Source of the DNA: Prevotella koreensis
GTDB lineage: Bacteria; Bacteroidota; Bacteroidia; Bacteroidales; Bacteroidaceae
DNA length: 64,000 nt
Reading direction: 5' to 3'
Assembly (NCBI RefSeq): GCF_003977605.1
Contig: NZ_RYYU01000001.1
Span: 2,544,600-2,608,599 of the forward strand
The notes under the pieces are model-generated. The model had not been told where the DNA came from and ran no database searches. It saw nothing but the letters and a program-made list of their open reading frames with translations. A program made the position numbers and the translations under genes. Positions within the stretch are counted from its first letter, which is position 1. Each line of letters begins with the position of its first letter. Positions 53,580 to 62,180 of the stretch are shown here, piece after piece.

Positions 53580-53668
53580 TAAATTGGGCGAATTTGCTGA
53601 GTAATTTGGGCGATATTGGTTTGCAAATTCGCCCAAATTACTTTGCAATCTCGCCCAAATTGCTTTGC
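53580..53668. repeat. 22-base repeat array 4 (two forward, two inverted units)
   Basis: Four units start at 53580, 53602, 53624 and 53646. The first two carry TTGGGCGA, the last two TCGCCCAA. The inner pair folds as AATTTGGGCGATATTG (53603-53618), loop GTTTG, CAAATTCGCCCAAATT (53624-53639), and the outer pair can extend the palindrome to about 88 bases. It lies alone between the OsmC gene and cmk. No gene is found in 53461-53821. Confidence 0.9.
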
Positions 53669-53768
53669 GGTAATATATAAAGTTGATAACGAATGATTTG
53701 GTATTGTAGGCTAGAAGAGTGTTTTACGAATACAATCTGCGTAATTGATATTTTTCGTGGTAAATCCC

Positions 53769-53799
53769 TTTGCAGTACGGACATTTTTCATTACCTTTG
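53769..53799 (+). promoter_or_regulatory. Promoter of cmk
   Basis: TTTG (53769-53772), exactly 19 bases, TACCTTTG (53792-53799): a full consensus match, 22 bases before the start codon. Confidence 0.8.
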
Positions 53800-53821
53800 C
53801 CGAGAATAAAGAATACTGTTT

Positions 53822-54514
53822 ATGAAGAAAATCACAATAGCCATTGACGGGCATTCGTCATGCGGAAAATCGACAATGGCAAAAGACTTGGCACGCGCTA
53901 TCGGATATGTATATGTGGACACCGGAGCGATGTATCGTGCCGTTACGCTTTTCGCTTTACGCAACAATCTATATACTCCGGCATGCGAAATCGATGCCGA
54001 TGCTCTGCGAGAAAGAATGGGGGAAGTGAAAATATCGTTTGCATTGAATGACAAAACCGGTAGGCCGGACACCTACCTCAACGGCGTGCTCGTGGAAAAT
54101 GAAATCCGCACGATGCAGGTTTCGAGTCGTGTCAGTGCTGTCTCGGCACTGCCATTCGTGCGCGAGGCTCTCGTGGCGCAACAGCAACAGATGGGCATGG
54201 AGAAAGGTATTGTAATGGATGGGCGCGACATCGGAACCGTTGTTTTTCCCGATGCAGAACTCAAAATATTTGTTACGGCATCGGCAGAGGTGCGTGCCCG
54301 TCGTCGTTATGACGAACTGAAAGCGAAAGGGGTGGAGGCCGATTATGCCGATGTTCTTGCCAATGTGGAGCAACGAGACTATATTGATAGTCACCGAGAG
54401 GTGTCGCCACTGCGTAAGGCTGACGATGCTTTGGTGCTCGACAACAGTGAGATGACAATCGAGGAGCAGAACAAATGGCTGATGGAAAAATACTTGGAAA
54501 AAGCCGGGAAATAA
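53822..54514 (+). CDS. cmk: Cytidylate kinase
   Basis: A 230-residue nucleoside monophosphate kinase that phosphorylates CMP and dCMP. It has the P-loop [15 protein letters not shown] (9-23), the substrate motif [16 protein letters not shown] (34-49), [33 protein letters not shown] with the CMP-binding region, and the C-terminal [16 protein letters not shown]. The P-loop serine and cysteine are unusual but the GKS core is intact. It ends four bases before the convergent MATE gene. Confidence 0.95.
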   Translation: MKKITIAIDGHSSCGKSTMAKDLARAIGYVYVDTGAMYRAVTLFALRNNLYTPACEIDADALRERMGEVKISFALNDKTGRPDTYLNGVLVENEIRTMQVSSRVSAVSALPFVREALVAQQQQMGMEKGIVMDGRDIGTVVFPDAELKIFVTASAEVRARRRYDELKAKGVEADYADVLANVEQRDYIDSHREVSPLRKADDALVLDNSEMTIEEQNKWLMEKYLEKAGK

Positions 54515-54518
54515 TACG

Positions 54519-55898
54519 TTAAGCCTCTTTTAACCATTTTCCGCGATATATCCTGATAAGGAATATTGTGCCGCGGAAAGTGAGTTCGACCGCCATTGCA
54601 AACCACACGCCGGGCAAACCGTAGCGGGGGGCGAGCATGGCGGCAAGGGTGAGACGGACGAGCCACATTGAAACAAGGTTCATTAGAGCCGGACGCAATG
54701 TGTCGCCGGCACCGACACAGATGCTGTAACCAACGATAGAGGCGGCAAAGAACGGTTCGGCAAATGCTTCAATGCGCAGAACATTTATGCCGAGCGACCG
54801 TATGTCCTCGATGGGAGAGAGGAAACCTATCATCTCCGGCGCAAAGACATACATCACTATACCCATAAATGCCATTACAGCCATGCCGAGTAGGATTGTC
54901 ATTCGTGCAAACGACTTTGTGAGGGCACGCTGACCGGCTCCGATGCTCTGCCCGATAAGTGTGGTTGCGGCTTCACCGATACCATAGCCGGGCATGTAAC
55001 AAAGGCTTTCTGCTGTCACTGCAAACGAGTTGGCAGCAATGGCGAACATTCCGAGAGGGGCAACAATGATAGTGCTTACTATCTGAGCGCCGCCCATTAG
55101 CATTGACTGAGCTGCCATTGGCGACGAAATTTTCAGTGCATTCAGTACGTAACCACTATTCCATACGAAGCGATGACGGTCGAGACGAAGTGACAGTATC
55201 TTGTTGCGGAACACTGCAAAATAAGCCTGTCCGAGTGCTCCTAAGATAATGGATATGGCCGTGCCCATCGCTGCACCGAGTACTCCGAGGTGGAATATGA
55301 AAATGAAGATATAGTTGAACACCACGTCAAATACACACATCAGTATGCTCATGATGCTCGGAATACGCATGTCGCCGGAACTTTTCAGCATGGCACCCGA
55401 TAGCGTTGATAACTGAAAGAAGGGCATAATGAACATGAATACCATGAAATAAATCGTGGCATCGTCTGCTATTTCTTTGCTTCCACCGAGCCAATAGGGT
55501 AGGTCGCCACTGATTATCACACCACCAAGGGCAATGAAAAAACTGAATATCATGGTGCAGAGTATGGCATGACGGAAAACATCACGCGCTTTACGGAAGT
55601 CATTTGCACCGATAAAGTGAGCCACTTGCACTGCAAATCCCATTGCGGCGGCATTGGTGATACTGCCGAAAAGCCATGTCGATGACTCAATCAAACCGAT
55701 GCTTGCCGACTCCTTGGCACCGAGATGTCCTACCATTGCGGCATCAATATAGAACATCAATACCGTGGTTATCTGGGCGAGAATACCGGGTACGCTGAGC
55801 CAAACGATCAGACTCATCTTCTGACCGGTAGTCATTTGCTGCTTTTTGCGAATCATTTCAAGCAGTGCGTCACTGTTCTTCATCGAAAACATCGGCAT
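54519..55898 (-). CDS. MATE family efflux pump (NorM/DinF type)
   Basis: A 459-residue membrane protein with about twelve helices that exports cationic drugs or dyes in exchange for protons or sodium. MATE features include LSVPGILAQITTVLMFYIDAAMVGHLGAKESASIGL, the repeated motif near VGEAATTLIGQSIGAGQ-like GIGEAATTLIGQSIGAGQRALTKSFARM, and paired N and C halves. The start could also be Met6 (MKNSDALLEM), as the promoter lies very close. It converges with cmk with only four bases between the stop codons. Confidence 0.88.
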   Translation of the reverse strand: MPMFSMKNSDALLEMIRKKQQMTTGQKMSLIVWLSVPGILAQITTVLMFYIDAAMVGHLGAKESASIGLIESSTWLFGSITNAAAMGFAVQVAHFIGANDFRKARDVFRHAILCTMIFSFFIALGGVIISGDLPYWLGGSKEIADDATIYFMVFMFIMPFFQLSTLSGAMLKSSGDMRIPSIMSILMCVFDVVFNYIFIFIFHLGVLGAAMGTAISIILGALGQAYFAVFRNKILSLRLDRHRFVWNSGYVLNALKISSPMAAQSMLMGGAQIVSTIIVAPLGMFAIAANSFAVTAESLCYMPGYGIGEAATTLIGQSIGAGQRALTKSFARMTILLGMAVMAFMGIVMYVFAPEMIGFLSPIEDIRSLGINVLRIEAFAEPFFAASIVGYSICVGAGDTLRPALMNLVSMWLVRLTLAAMLAPRYGLPGVWFAMAVELTFRGTIFLIRIYRGKWLKEA

Positions 55899-55911
55899 TC
55901 GTTTTGAGCCG

Positions 55912-55942
55912 CGAAGTTACGACTTTTAGTTTGAACGACAAA
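55912..55942 (-). promoter_or_regulatory. Promoter of the MATE gene
   Basis: On minus, TTTG (55939-55942), exactly 19 bases and TAACTTCG (55912-55919), one mismatch from TAnnTTTG. The predicted start of transcription is only a few bases before the annotated start codon. Confidence 0.6.
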
Positions 55943-56036
55943 AAAAGGAACATTGTTTTTTCTTTCACAATATTCCAAATTACTTTTGTCATACATATTT
56001 ATGATGATTTGTTATAAGTACGTACACTTGGGTTTT

Positions 56037-56100
56037 GGACATAAAGACACATGTTGTTTTTGACATAAAGAGAAAAATACTTTGATATAGAAAGACAGAA
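56037..56100. repeat. Second GACATAAA repeat locus
   Basis: GACATAAA occurs at 56038 and 56062 (24 bases apart), each followed by a degenerate second copy (GACACATG, GAGAAAAA), and a weaker unit starts at 56084. It is the same family as 11768-11970, in the same period, between the MATE gene and the candidate RNA. Confidence 0.7.
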
Positions 56101-56203
56101 TATTTGTTTTTATTGATTGTTTTCATAATTGTTGAGATTACTTGCTGTGCCGTTTCTGAATAGTTTCTTATTGGAATCAGATATGTTTGCGGTTTGATAT
56201 GGT

Positions 56204-56523
56204 AAAAAAATAACGGGCGATTTCTTAAAAAAGAAGTCGCTCGTTTAAATACATTCCTTAAAAAACTATTATCTGTTCTTTTCTTTACTTTTCTGATTGA
56301 AAGACTGAACCTCACGGCTGTAGTCATATTTAACTTATAATTTTTATTAATCAACGCACCCTCGCGGGCATCGTGTTATCCTTTATACAATCTTTATAAT
56401 TACCTTAAATCTTACTACCTATTGTTCTTGCAATCTTTCTTACCTAAACTATTAACCTATTTTCTAATTAACCTAAATCTTTATACCTTATTAAAACCAT
56501 TCGTAAAACTCATGTTCTTAATT
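56204..56523 (-). ncRNA. Candidate structured noncoding RNA
   Basis: A stretch of about 320 bases with its own promoter and terminator and no convincing protein. From about 56523 on minus, the 5' half is AG-rich with recurring AGGTTAAT, AGGTAA and AAAGATT words. Two hairpins with GNRA loops follow: CCC-GCGA-GGG near 56365 and GACT..GCC-GTGA-GGT..AGTC near 56320. At 56212-56245, AACGAGCGACTTCTT and AAGAAATCGCCCGTT form a 15-base stem (two G-U) with a four-base loop, then ATTTTTTT. An open frame from 56354 runs through the terminator and on into the GACATAAA repeat, so it is unlikely to be coding. I cannot name the RNA family. Confidence 0.5.
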
Positions 56524-56529
56524 CCGATG

Positions 56530-56560
56530 CAAAGGTAATGACGTTTCTGTTAGTGGCAAT
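56530..56560 (-). promoter_or_regulatory. Promoter of the candidate RNA
   Basis: On minus, ATTG (56557-56560), 19 bases and TACCTTTG (56530-56537). It lies 139 bases after the FKBP gene ends and has no gene start nearby downstream, which suggests a separate transcript. Confidence 0.65.
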
Positions 56561-56698
56561 AAGAAAGTGACAGAATAATAAAATTCTGCCACTTTTATTG
56601 ACTTACATCAACTATGTGTTCGTGCACAACAGCGTATTTTAGGGAAATATTTATCTTAATAGTCCTAAAGGTATAGCAAATGTTTCAATGAAATATAA

Positions 56699-57280
56699 TC
56701 AGTTCCAAAACGATACGAGAGTGACATCGAATACAAGTGTGCTATACGGAGGTATCAGACCTTTGTTCTTTTCGCCTGCGTATGCGAGTGCGGCAGGTAT
56801 ATAGATGCGCCAACGGTCGCCGGTGTGCATTTGCATCAGTGCCGTAGTGAAGCCGTTTATGAATCCGCCGGTCTTCGCTTTTACCGGAAGCATGGTTGAG
56901 AGATTATATTCGCCGAGCCAAGACGAGTCGAACTGCAAGCCATTCGGGTAAGATGCTGTTGGCATCAGGTTGCCGCGGTAGTGAACTTTCACACTGTCGG
57001 TAAACAAAGGGTTGTCTGTTCCGCTTCCCTCTGTCAGCACTTCCACCACGATATGGTCATCGACAGCAGTTGCCGCAGCCTCTTGCAGCGACCACGACTT
57101 GAATGTCTTCCATTTCGCATCGCCTGAGTTTTTCGCCTTGTTATACAGGTTGTTGAAATAAGTTTCGTTGCGTTCCTGCCAGTTTTCAAACTCATCATTG
57201 CCACCATTGTCCTCACTGCAAGAGAACAGGCATAGCGAAAACAATGCTACGAGCAGTGCAAGGGTCTTTTCTTTTCTCAT
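56699..57280 (-). CDS. FKBP-type peptidyl-prolyl isomerase lipoprotein
   Basis: A 193-residue lipoprotein (lipobox FSC, Cys20) that speeds proline isomerisation in the envelope. After a helical linker (WQERNETYFNNLYNKAKNSG) the FKBP domain spans about 75-193: DSVKVHYRGNLMPTASYPNGLQFDSSW, FINGFTTALMQMHTGDRWRIYIPAALAYAGEKNKGLIPPYSTLVFDVTLVSFWN. The active-site aromatic and Asp residues (VHYRG, FDSSW, IPPYSTLVFDV) are present. It lies upstream of the candidate RNA and downstream of glyS (45 bases), so may share the glyS transcript. Confidence 0.92.
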   Translation of the reverse strand: MRKEKTLALLVALFSLCLFSCSEDNGGNDEFENWQERNETYFNNLYNKAKNSGDAKWKTFKSWSLQEAAATAVDDHIVVEVLTEGSGTDNPLFTDSVKVHYRGNLMPTASYPNGLQFDSSWLGEYNLSTMLPVKAKTGGFINGFTTALMQMHTGDRWRIYIPAALAYAGEKNKGLIPPYSTLVFDVTLVSFWN

Positions 57281-57324
57281 TCTGTTTTATTTATTAAGTT
57301 TCGCAATCGTCAGTTATTTAATGC

Positions 57325-58866
57325 CTACTGCAACTTCTTCAGCAGCGAAGCGATGCTCACCTTGTCCTCTATTAGGGAGTTCAGGCAGTCAATGCTTACG
57401 CGCTCCTGCTCCATTGTGTCGCGGTTGCGCAGTGTCACGCAGTTGTCTTTCAGCGTGTCGTAATCTACGGTGATGCAGTAAGGCGTGCCTATTGCATCTT
57501 GACGGCGATAGCGTTTGCCGATAGTATCTTTCTCGTCGTACGTGCAATTGAAATGGAATTTCAGCGCGTCGATTATCTCGCGTGCCTTTTCCGGCAGTCC
57601 GTCTTTCTTCACAAGAGGCAGCACTGCAAGTTTTATCGGAGCCAATGCAGCAGGCAGTTTCAGCACAACTCGACTCTCTCCGTTCTCCAACTGTTCCTCT
57701 GTGTACGCATGGCACATTATGGATAGGAACATGCGGTCAACTCCGATAGATGTTTCTATTACGTATGGCACGTAACTTTCGTTCGTTGCCGGATCGAAAT
57801 ATTTGATTTGTTTGCCAGAGAATTTCTCGTGCTGTGAGAGGTCGAAGTCGGTTCTCGAATGTATTCCCTCCACCTCTTTGAATCCGAACGGCATGCGGAA
57901 CTCAATGTCTGTTGCGGCATTAGCGTAGTGAGCCAGTTTCTCATGGTCGTGGAAGCGGTAGTTCTCTGCTCCGAATCCCAGTGCCTGATGCCATTTCATT
58001 CGCGTTTCTCTCCACCTTGGGAACCATTCAAGTTCGGTTCCGGGCTTCACAAAGAACTGCATTTCCATTTGCTCGAACTCGCGCATACGGAAAATAAACT
58101 GCCTTGCAACAATCTCATTGCGGAACGCCTTACCAATCTGTGCTATGCCGAATGGGATTTTCATGCGTCCGGTTTTCTGCACATTCAGGTAGTTTACGAA
58201 TATACCCTGTGCCGTTTCCGGGCGCAGGTAAACCTTCATCGAACTGTCGGCCGATGCCCCCATTTCCGTTGAGAACATAAGGTTGAACTGTCTCACATCG
58301 GTCCAGTTCTTTGTTCCGGATATAGGACATACTATGCCCTCGTCTATGATTATCTGTTTCAGACCTTCCAAGTCCATTGCGCCCATAGCCTCGGCATAAC
58401 GTTCTTGCAGAGCATCGCGCTTCTTCTTGTTCTCCAGTACGCGTGGGTTTGTCTCGCAGAATTTCTGTTCGTCGAAACTGTCACCGAACTTTTTCGCAGC
58501 CTTAGCCACCTCTTTTGCTATCTTGTCTTCATATTTCCCAATCTGATCTTCTATGAGTACGTCTGCGCGATAGCGTTTTTTTGAGTCGCGGTTGTCTATC
58601 AGCGGGTCATTGAAAGCGTCAACGTGTCCGCTGGCTTTCCATATTGTGGGGTGCATGAAGACGGCACTGTCAATGCCCACGATATTCTCGTGCATCAGTA
58701 CCATCGACTTCCACCAGTATTGTTTGATATTATTTTTCAGTTCAATGCCGTTCTGTCCGTAGTCATACACAGCGGCAAGACCATCGTAAATTTCACTTGA
58801 GGGGAACACGAAACCATATTCCTTACAGTGAGACACTATCTTTTTAAAAACATCTTCTTGTGCCAT
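57325..58866 (-). CDS. glyS: Glycyl-tRNA synthetase (single-chain dimeric type)
   Basis: A 513-residue class II aminoacyl-tRNA synthetase charging tRNA-Gly. The start at 58866 (MAQEDVFKKIVSHCKEYGFVFPSSEIYDGLAAVYDYG) fits; the frame to 58929 crosses the promoter. Class II motifs: motif 1 within KQYWWKSMV, motif 2 FRNEIVARQFIFRMREFEQMEMQFF (about 230) and motif 3 in the GVDRMFLSIM region (about 400). The anticodon-binding domain at the C terminus has APIKLAVLPLVKKDGL. It belongs to the eukaryote-like alpha-2 type, the usual one in this phylum. Confidence 0.95.
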   Translation of the reverse strand: MAQEDVFKKIVSHCKEYGFVFPSSEIYDGLAAVYDYGQNGIELKNNIKQYWWKSMVLMHENIVGIDSAVFMHPTIWKASGHVDAFNDPLIDNRDSKKRYRADVLIEDQIGKYEDKIAKEVAKAAKKFGDSFDEQKFCETNPRVLENKKKRDALQERYAEAMGAMDLEGLKQIIIDEGIVCPISGTKNWTDVRQFNLMFSTEMGASADSSMKVYLRPETAQGIFVNYLNVQKTGRMKIPFGIAQIGKAFRNEIVARQFIFRMREFEQMEMQFFVKPGTELEWFPRWRETRMKWHQALGFGAENYRFHDHEKLAHYANAATDIEFRMPFGFKEVEGIHSRTDFDLSQHEKFSGKQIKYFDPATNESYVPYVIETSIGVDRMFLSIMCHAYTEEQLENGESRVVLKLPAALAPIKLAVLPLVKKDGLPEKAREIIDALKFHFNCTYDEKDTIGKRYRRQDAIGTPYCITVDYDTLKDNCVTLRNRDTMEQERVSIDCLNSLIEDKVSIASLLKKLQ

Positions 58867-58894
58867 AATTCTATAAAAAATTCCAATATGTGTG

Positions 58895-58925
58895 CAAAGG
58901 TAACTCAAATCACGGACAATACAAA
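58895..58925 (-). promoter_or_regulatory. Promoter of glyS
   Basis: On minus, TTTG (58922-58925), exactly 19 bases and TACCTTTG (58895-58902): a full consensus match, 29 bases before the start codon. Confidence 0.8.
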
Positions 58926-59095
58926 ACAAATAACATTTTTTTTCTATCCGTATAACCCCCGATGCGAGGCAGTGTTGATACCCGTGCGATGAATGATTTC
59001 GAAAAACATCAATTCTCTGTCGGCATCAATAAGGGCACAGAGCATCCGGCGTTTTTCGCCCGCATAATATTTTTATGACATAATATTATTAAGTC

Positions 59096-61615
59096 TTATA
59101 ATTCGAAAGTGAGTCCTGCCCGTATTTCGAAGGTATGAACTCTAACATTCGGATGGTCACGATAGTATGTGTGACGGTAGTAATTACTGCAGTAAAAATC
59201 GAAAAGCAGATGGCGTGTAAGGTTGACTTGCAGTCGGGGGTTGAGCACGAAGAGCACGGCATTGCCCACATCACCCTGCGCATTGGCGTATTCAAGGTTG
59301 TCGAGCCTGCTGACACGCTCCTCATCATAGCCTTTCCATGTCCATATCTTGTAGAAGTCGGTATCCAACGAGAATCGGGCGAAACGTCCGAACTGTGTCA
59401 TTGTCTGCACCTTGGCCGAGATTCCGCTGCCCAGGTTGTAGTCGCGTTCCATTATGTGGAAGTAGTCGGAAAGCGATCCGCCGAGGATGATGCCGTTGAA
59501 GAAGATGCGCTGCTCCATGCGGGCGAGATGACCAATTTGTGACAGGCGGTAGATGAAACCTGCACCTACCGAGGCCGCCTCGCCGATACGGTAGGGCACG
59601 ATATCGCTACCGTCTTTTACCGGTTCGCTGTTGTAGAAATTGAAATGTTGGTAGATGCCAAACTTCATGTCGATACTCTTTCCGCTGTTGATGGGTGTTG
59701 ACCATAGCTGTCCGACAAGATGGATGGCATTGACAATCGGTTGGTTGGCGGAAAGTCCGAAAGTCGTTTCGAGGCTGAAAAAGTCATAGGGCTTATTCTC
59801 TTCGCTGAACGGGTTGCCATAGTTGAGCATGAGATTGACGTAAGGGTTGTATTCGCCACGGAACAAGGCTCCGTTGTCTGCTAAGTAGCGAGTCCCAGCA
59901 GATACTGACAGGTTGATTGGCAGACGCTCGTAGTCGTGGTATCGGTTGTCTTTGGGGCGCACGCGCCAGGCATTGCCGGTAATGATGCGGTTCAAGGCAC
60001 GCATAGGACTGATGATGCCACCCAGTAGTTCGCGCCAAAAACGCTGCATACCGCGTTTACTGTCATCGAGAGGCAAGGCGGAGATGCGGAACAGAGTTTC
60101 TCCGAGGGCTGTCCCACCAATGGAGGTGGCGAATATGTCGTTGATACTGGACGGCGTTGCCTCTCCGAAGAATTCCCACATGAGAGAGCCTCCCAGGACA
60201 TAGGGACAGGCCTGCCAGAAATTCATACCGTTGCTGCGGGCTGAGGTGAAGTAGAGGTTACCGTGGTAAGGGTGAGCGAACATGTTAGTATTGAAAAGAT
60301 CGTTGTCCCATACGAAAGCGGTATGGAAATTGTCGCTAATGCTGTGGAGGGTGGTCTGTGCGAAGTCTTCGTTGAGGACGAAACGGTCGAACAGGTGTAT
60401 GCTCGTATTGATGCCCATCACCTCAGCGGCAGCCAGCCAGGGGCGACGGGTTATGCTATCCGTCCGCAGCACGTATCTTCGGGCGGGGCGGTAATAGGGT
60501 GATGCGCCACGTGATGAAATAGGTCGCAGGCAATATGTCAAGCCGGCCTCAAACAGCATTCCCTGGCGATAGACTGCATCCCTGCTATAATAGCGTGTTG
60601 ATTCGTAGCCCAATGCGGCATGAAGCCCAAGCGATTTCGTCAACTGATGGTCGGTGGTCAGACGAGGAGTTATGCCATAGAGCCGTTCGGGTACATCGGC
60701 ATTATCTCTATTGAAATTCTCGATGTGTTGGAAGCCAATATCGGCACCGACAATCCAGTGGTTCGTGATGCGGAACATCCTTCCTAATCGGTAGTAGAGG
60801 GTTCCGGAGAATTTCTTGTCCAGTTCGCGATATCGGGAACCTATGCCTATGATTTTATATGATGTGCCGTTATACAGGCGCAAGGCGGTGTTGAACCTGC
60901 TGCCCGTGCCACCGAAAAACATAAGGTTTATTTTCGTGTCGGGATGAATGTTGATTAGGCCGTAACTGTGTCGCAGACTGTCGCAACTGTAGTTCACCAG
61001 TCCCACCTGCACCCCGCGCGGGTTAGTGATGCAGACATTGAACAGTCCCACCTGCACGCCACTTACCGTGTCGGCATAGTTGTAGGCTCCCATCTGTATG
61101 CCCCGCATCTGTCTTGCACTGATGTTGGCCACGAGCGATGCCTGCATGCCAAGGTTTACATTTGTTGCAATGTTTGACACCGCTGACAACTGTAGGCCGT
61201 GGAGTGTTAAGCGACTGATGTTGCTTAGTCCCGCAATCTGTACACCCTGTATGCCTCCTGCCACATTGGACAGTCCTGCCACCTGTAAGCCGTGCATCCG
61301 CCGCCCTACGGCATTCACTATCCCGCCACCCTGCAGTCCGCTGACGTTGCCTAACGAGAGTGCAAACAATCCGGCGATGTTCGTTCCTCGCAGATCACGT
61401 TGCACCACGCTCGTCAGTAGTCCGGTCTGTATGCCATGAAGTGTGTCTGTATTGGCTAATAGTCCCAAATTACAACAACTCACCAAAGCAGAGTCAGCAG
61501 TGCGATGGTTCACTCCCAAAGCGATATTTCGGTTGGTGGTTACCACAGACATCTGTGCATATGCAAGAATACAATTCATCGTAAGCATAAACAGAATTAG
61601 ACTCCTATTATTCAT
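59096..61615 (-). CDS. LA_2272-repeat / DUF3943 outer membrane protein
   Basis: An 839-residue exported protein (signal peptide ending at AYAQ, 21). Residues about 40-225 form a chain of repeats with the beat G-x-Q-x-A-G-L-x-N-x-x (GLQVAGLSNVAGG, GVQIAGLSN, GLQLSAVSNIATN, GVQVGLVNYSC), like LA_2272 surface repeats, probably a beta-solenoid or barrel. The larger C-terminal part (about 380-839) resembles DUF3943, with AHPYHGNLYFTSARSNGMNFW and AVSIGGTALGETLFRIS-like segments. It ends in beta-strands with FEIRAGLTFEL, as outer membrane barrels do. The two-part layout suggests a surface module on a barrel. Family names are from memory. Confidence 0.75.
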   Translation of the reverse strand: MNNRSLILFMLTMNCILAYAQMSVVTTNRNIALGVNHRTADSALVSCCNLGLLANTDTLHGIQTGLLTSVVQRDLRGTNIAGLFALSLGNVSGLQGGGIVNAVGRRMHGLQVAGLSNVAGGIQGVQIAGLSNISRLTLHGLQLSAVSNIATNVNLGMQASLVANISARQMRGIQMGAYNYADTVSGVQVGLFNVCITNPRGVQVGLVNYSCDSLRHSYGLINIHPDTKINLMFFGGTGSRFNTALRLYNGTSYKIIGIGSRYRELDKKFSGTLYYRLGRMFRITNHWIVGADIGFQHIENFNRDNADVPERLYGITPRLTTDHQLTKSLGLHAALGYESTRYYSRDAVYRQGMLFEAGLTYCLRPISSRGASPYYRPARRYVLRTDSITRRPWLAAAEVMGINTSIHLFDRFVLNEDFAQTTLHSISDNFHTAFVWDNDLFNTNMFAHPYHGNLYFTSARSNGMNFWQACPYVLGGSLMWEFFGEATPSSINDIFATSIGGTALGETLFRISALPLDDSKRGMQRFWRELLGGIISPMRALNRIITGNAWRVRPKDNRYHDYERLPINLSVSAGTRYLADNGALFRGEYNPYVNLMLNYGNPFSEENKPYDFFSLETTFGLSANQPIVNAIHLVGQLWSTPINSGKSIDMKFGIYQHFNFYNSEPVKDGSDIVPYRIGEAASVGAGFIYRLSQIGHLARMEQRIFFNGIILGGSLSDYFHIMERDYNLGSGISAKVQTMTQFGRFARFSLDTDFYKIWTWKGYDEERVSRLDNLEYANAQGDVGNAVLFVLNPRLQVNLTRHLLFDFYCSNYYRHTYYRDHPNVRVHTFEIRAGLTFEL

Positions 61616-61756
61616 AAACCTTAATTCCGCAGCACAAAATCTTGTAATAAATCAAGGTGTTTGAGTAATAATATTCTCACGCCACTTGGTCTTGTCAGAA
61701 ATTTCACTTATCTTGGTGCTGCGAAAACTAACAAGCAAGCAAAATATCTGACATGA

Positions 61757-61764
61757 CAAAGGTA
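61757..61764 (-). promoter_or_regulatory. -7 box of the LA_2272/DUF3943 gene
   Basis: TACCTTTG on minus, about 140 bases before the start codon at 61615. No good -33 element lies at the usual distance, so the call rests on the -7 box alone. Confidence 0.45.
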
Positions 61765-62029
61765 GCAATTAAAAACGAGAATATCACTCCTTTTGGAGGA
61801 ATTTAATAGAAAATATGAATATAATCCGATAGTAATTCATTTCCGAATAATTCACGTCCCATTTACTTCAATTTACGTTCATAGGATTTAACTCTAATGA
61901 GTGTGAATTTTAAGTTAATAATTGATTTATAACATTTGGATAGAATCCTAAATGAATTTATTTACGAGTAATTTAGAATCCATTTATATGTAATTTATGT
62001 TAAAGTTTTAATGAAAATATATATAAAAA

Positions 62030-62061
62030 TTTGGTGATATGTTTTATTTTTTTTTACTTTG
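62030..62061 (+). promoter_or_regulatory. Promoter candidate of the 62181 gene
   Basis: TTTG (62030-62033), 20 bases and TTACTTTG (62054-62061), one mismatch from TAnnTTTG. A leader of about 110 bases follows. Confidence 0.45.
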
Positions 62062-62180
62062 TACAAGTTCTCATAAACTAATGAATCTTTAAAACAATAC
62101 TGAGTATTGAGTCTATTTTTAATATTGACCATATAGTAGATAAGATGCTATGAAATGAACAACTTAAAATATACAAATCT

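Larger units (their letters stand above)
61616..62180. other. Long AT-rich intergenic region
   Basis: 565 bases without a gene. It holds a TACCTTTG box on minus (61757-61764) for the LA_2272/DUF3943 gene and a plus promoter candidate at 62030-62061. The rest is very AT-rich, with repeated words such as AATTTA, TTCA and ATTTAT; I see no clear hairpin or ORF. Confidence 0.5.

Noticed and set aside
55989..56354. A 121-residue open frame on minus, starting MINKNYKLNMTTAVRFSLS
   Set aside because: It runs through the perfect terminator hairpin and the GACATAAA repeats, has no family features, and its middle is encoded by the hairpin arms. The noncoding reading fits better, although a short peptide starting at MTTAVRF cannot be excluded.
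58926..59095. T-box or other leader before glyS
   Set aside because: The glyS promoter lies 29 bases before its start codon, too close for a leader; the region upstream shows no stable conserved fold.
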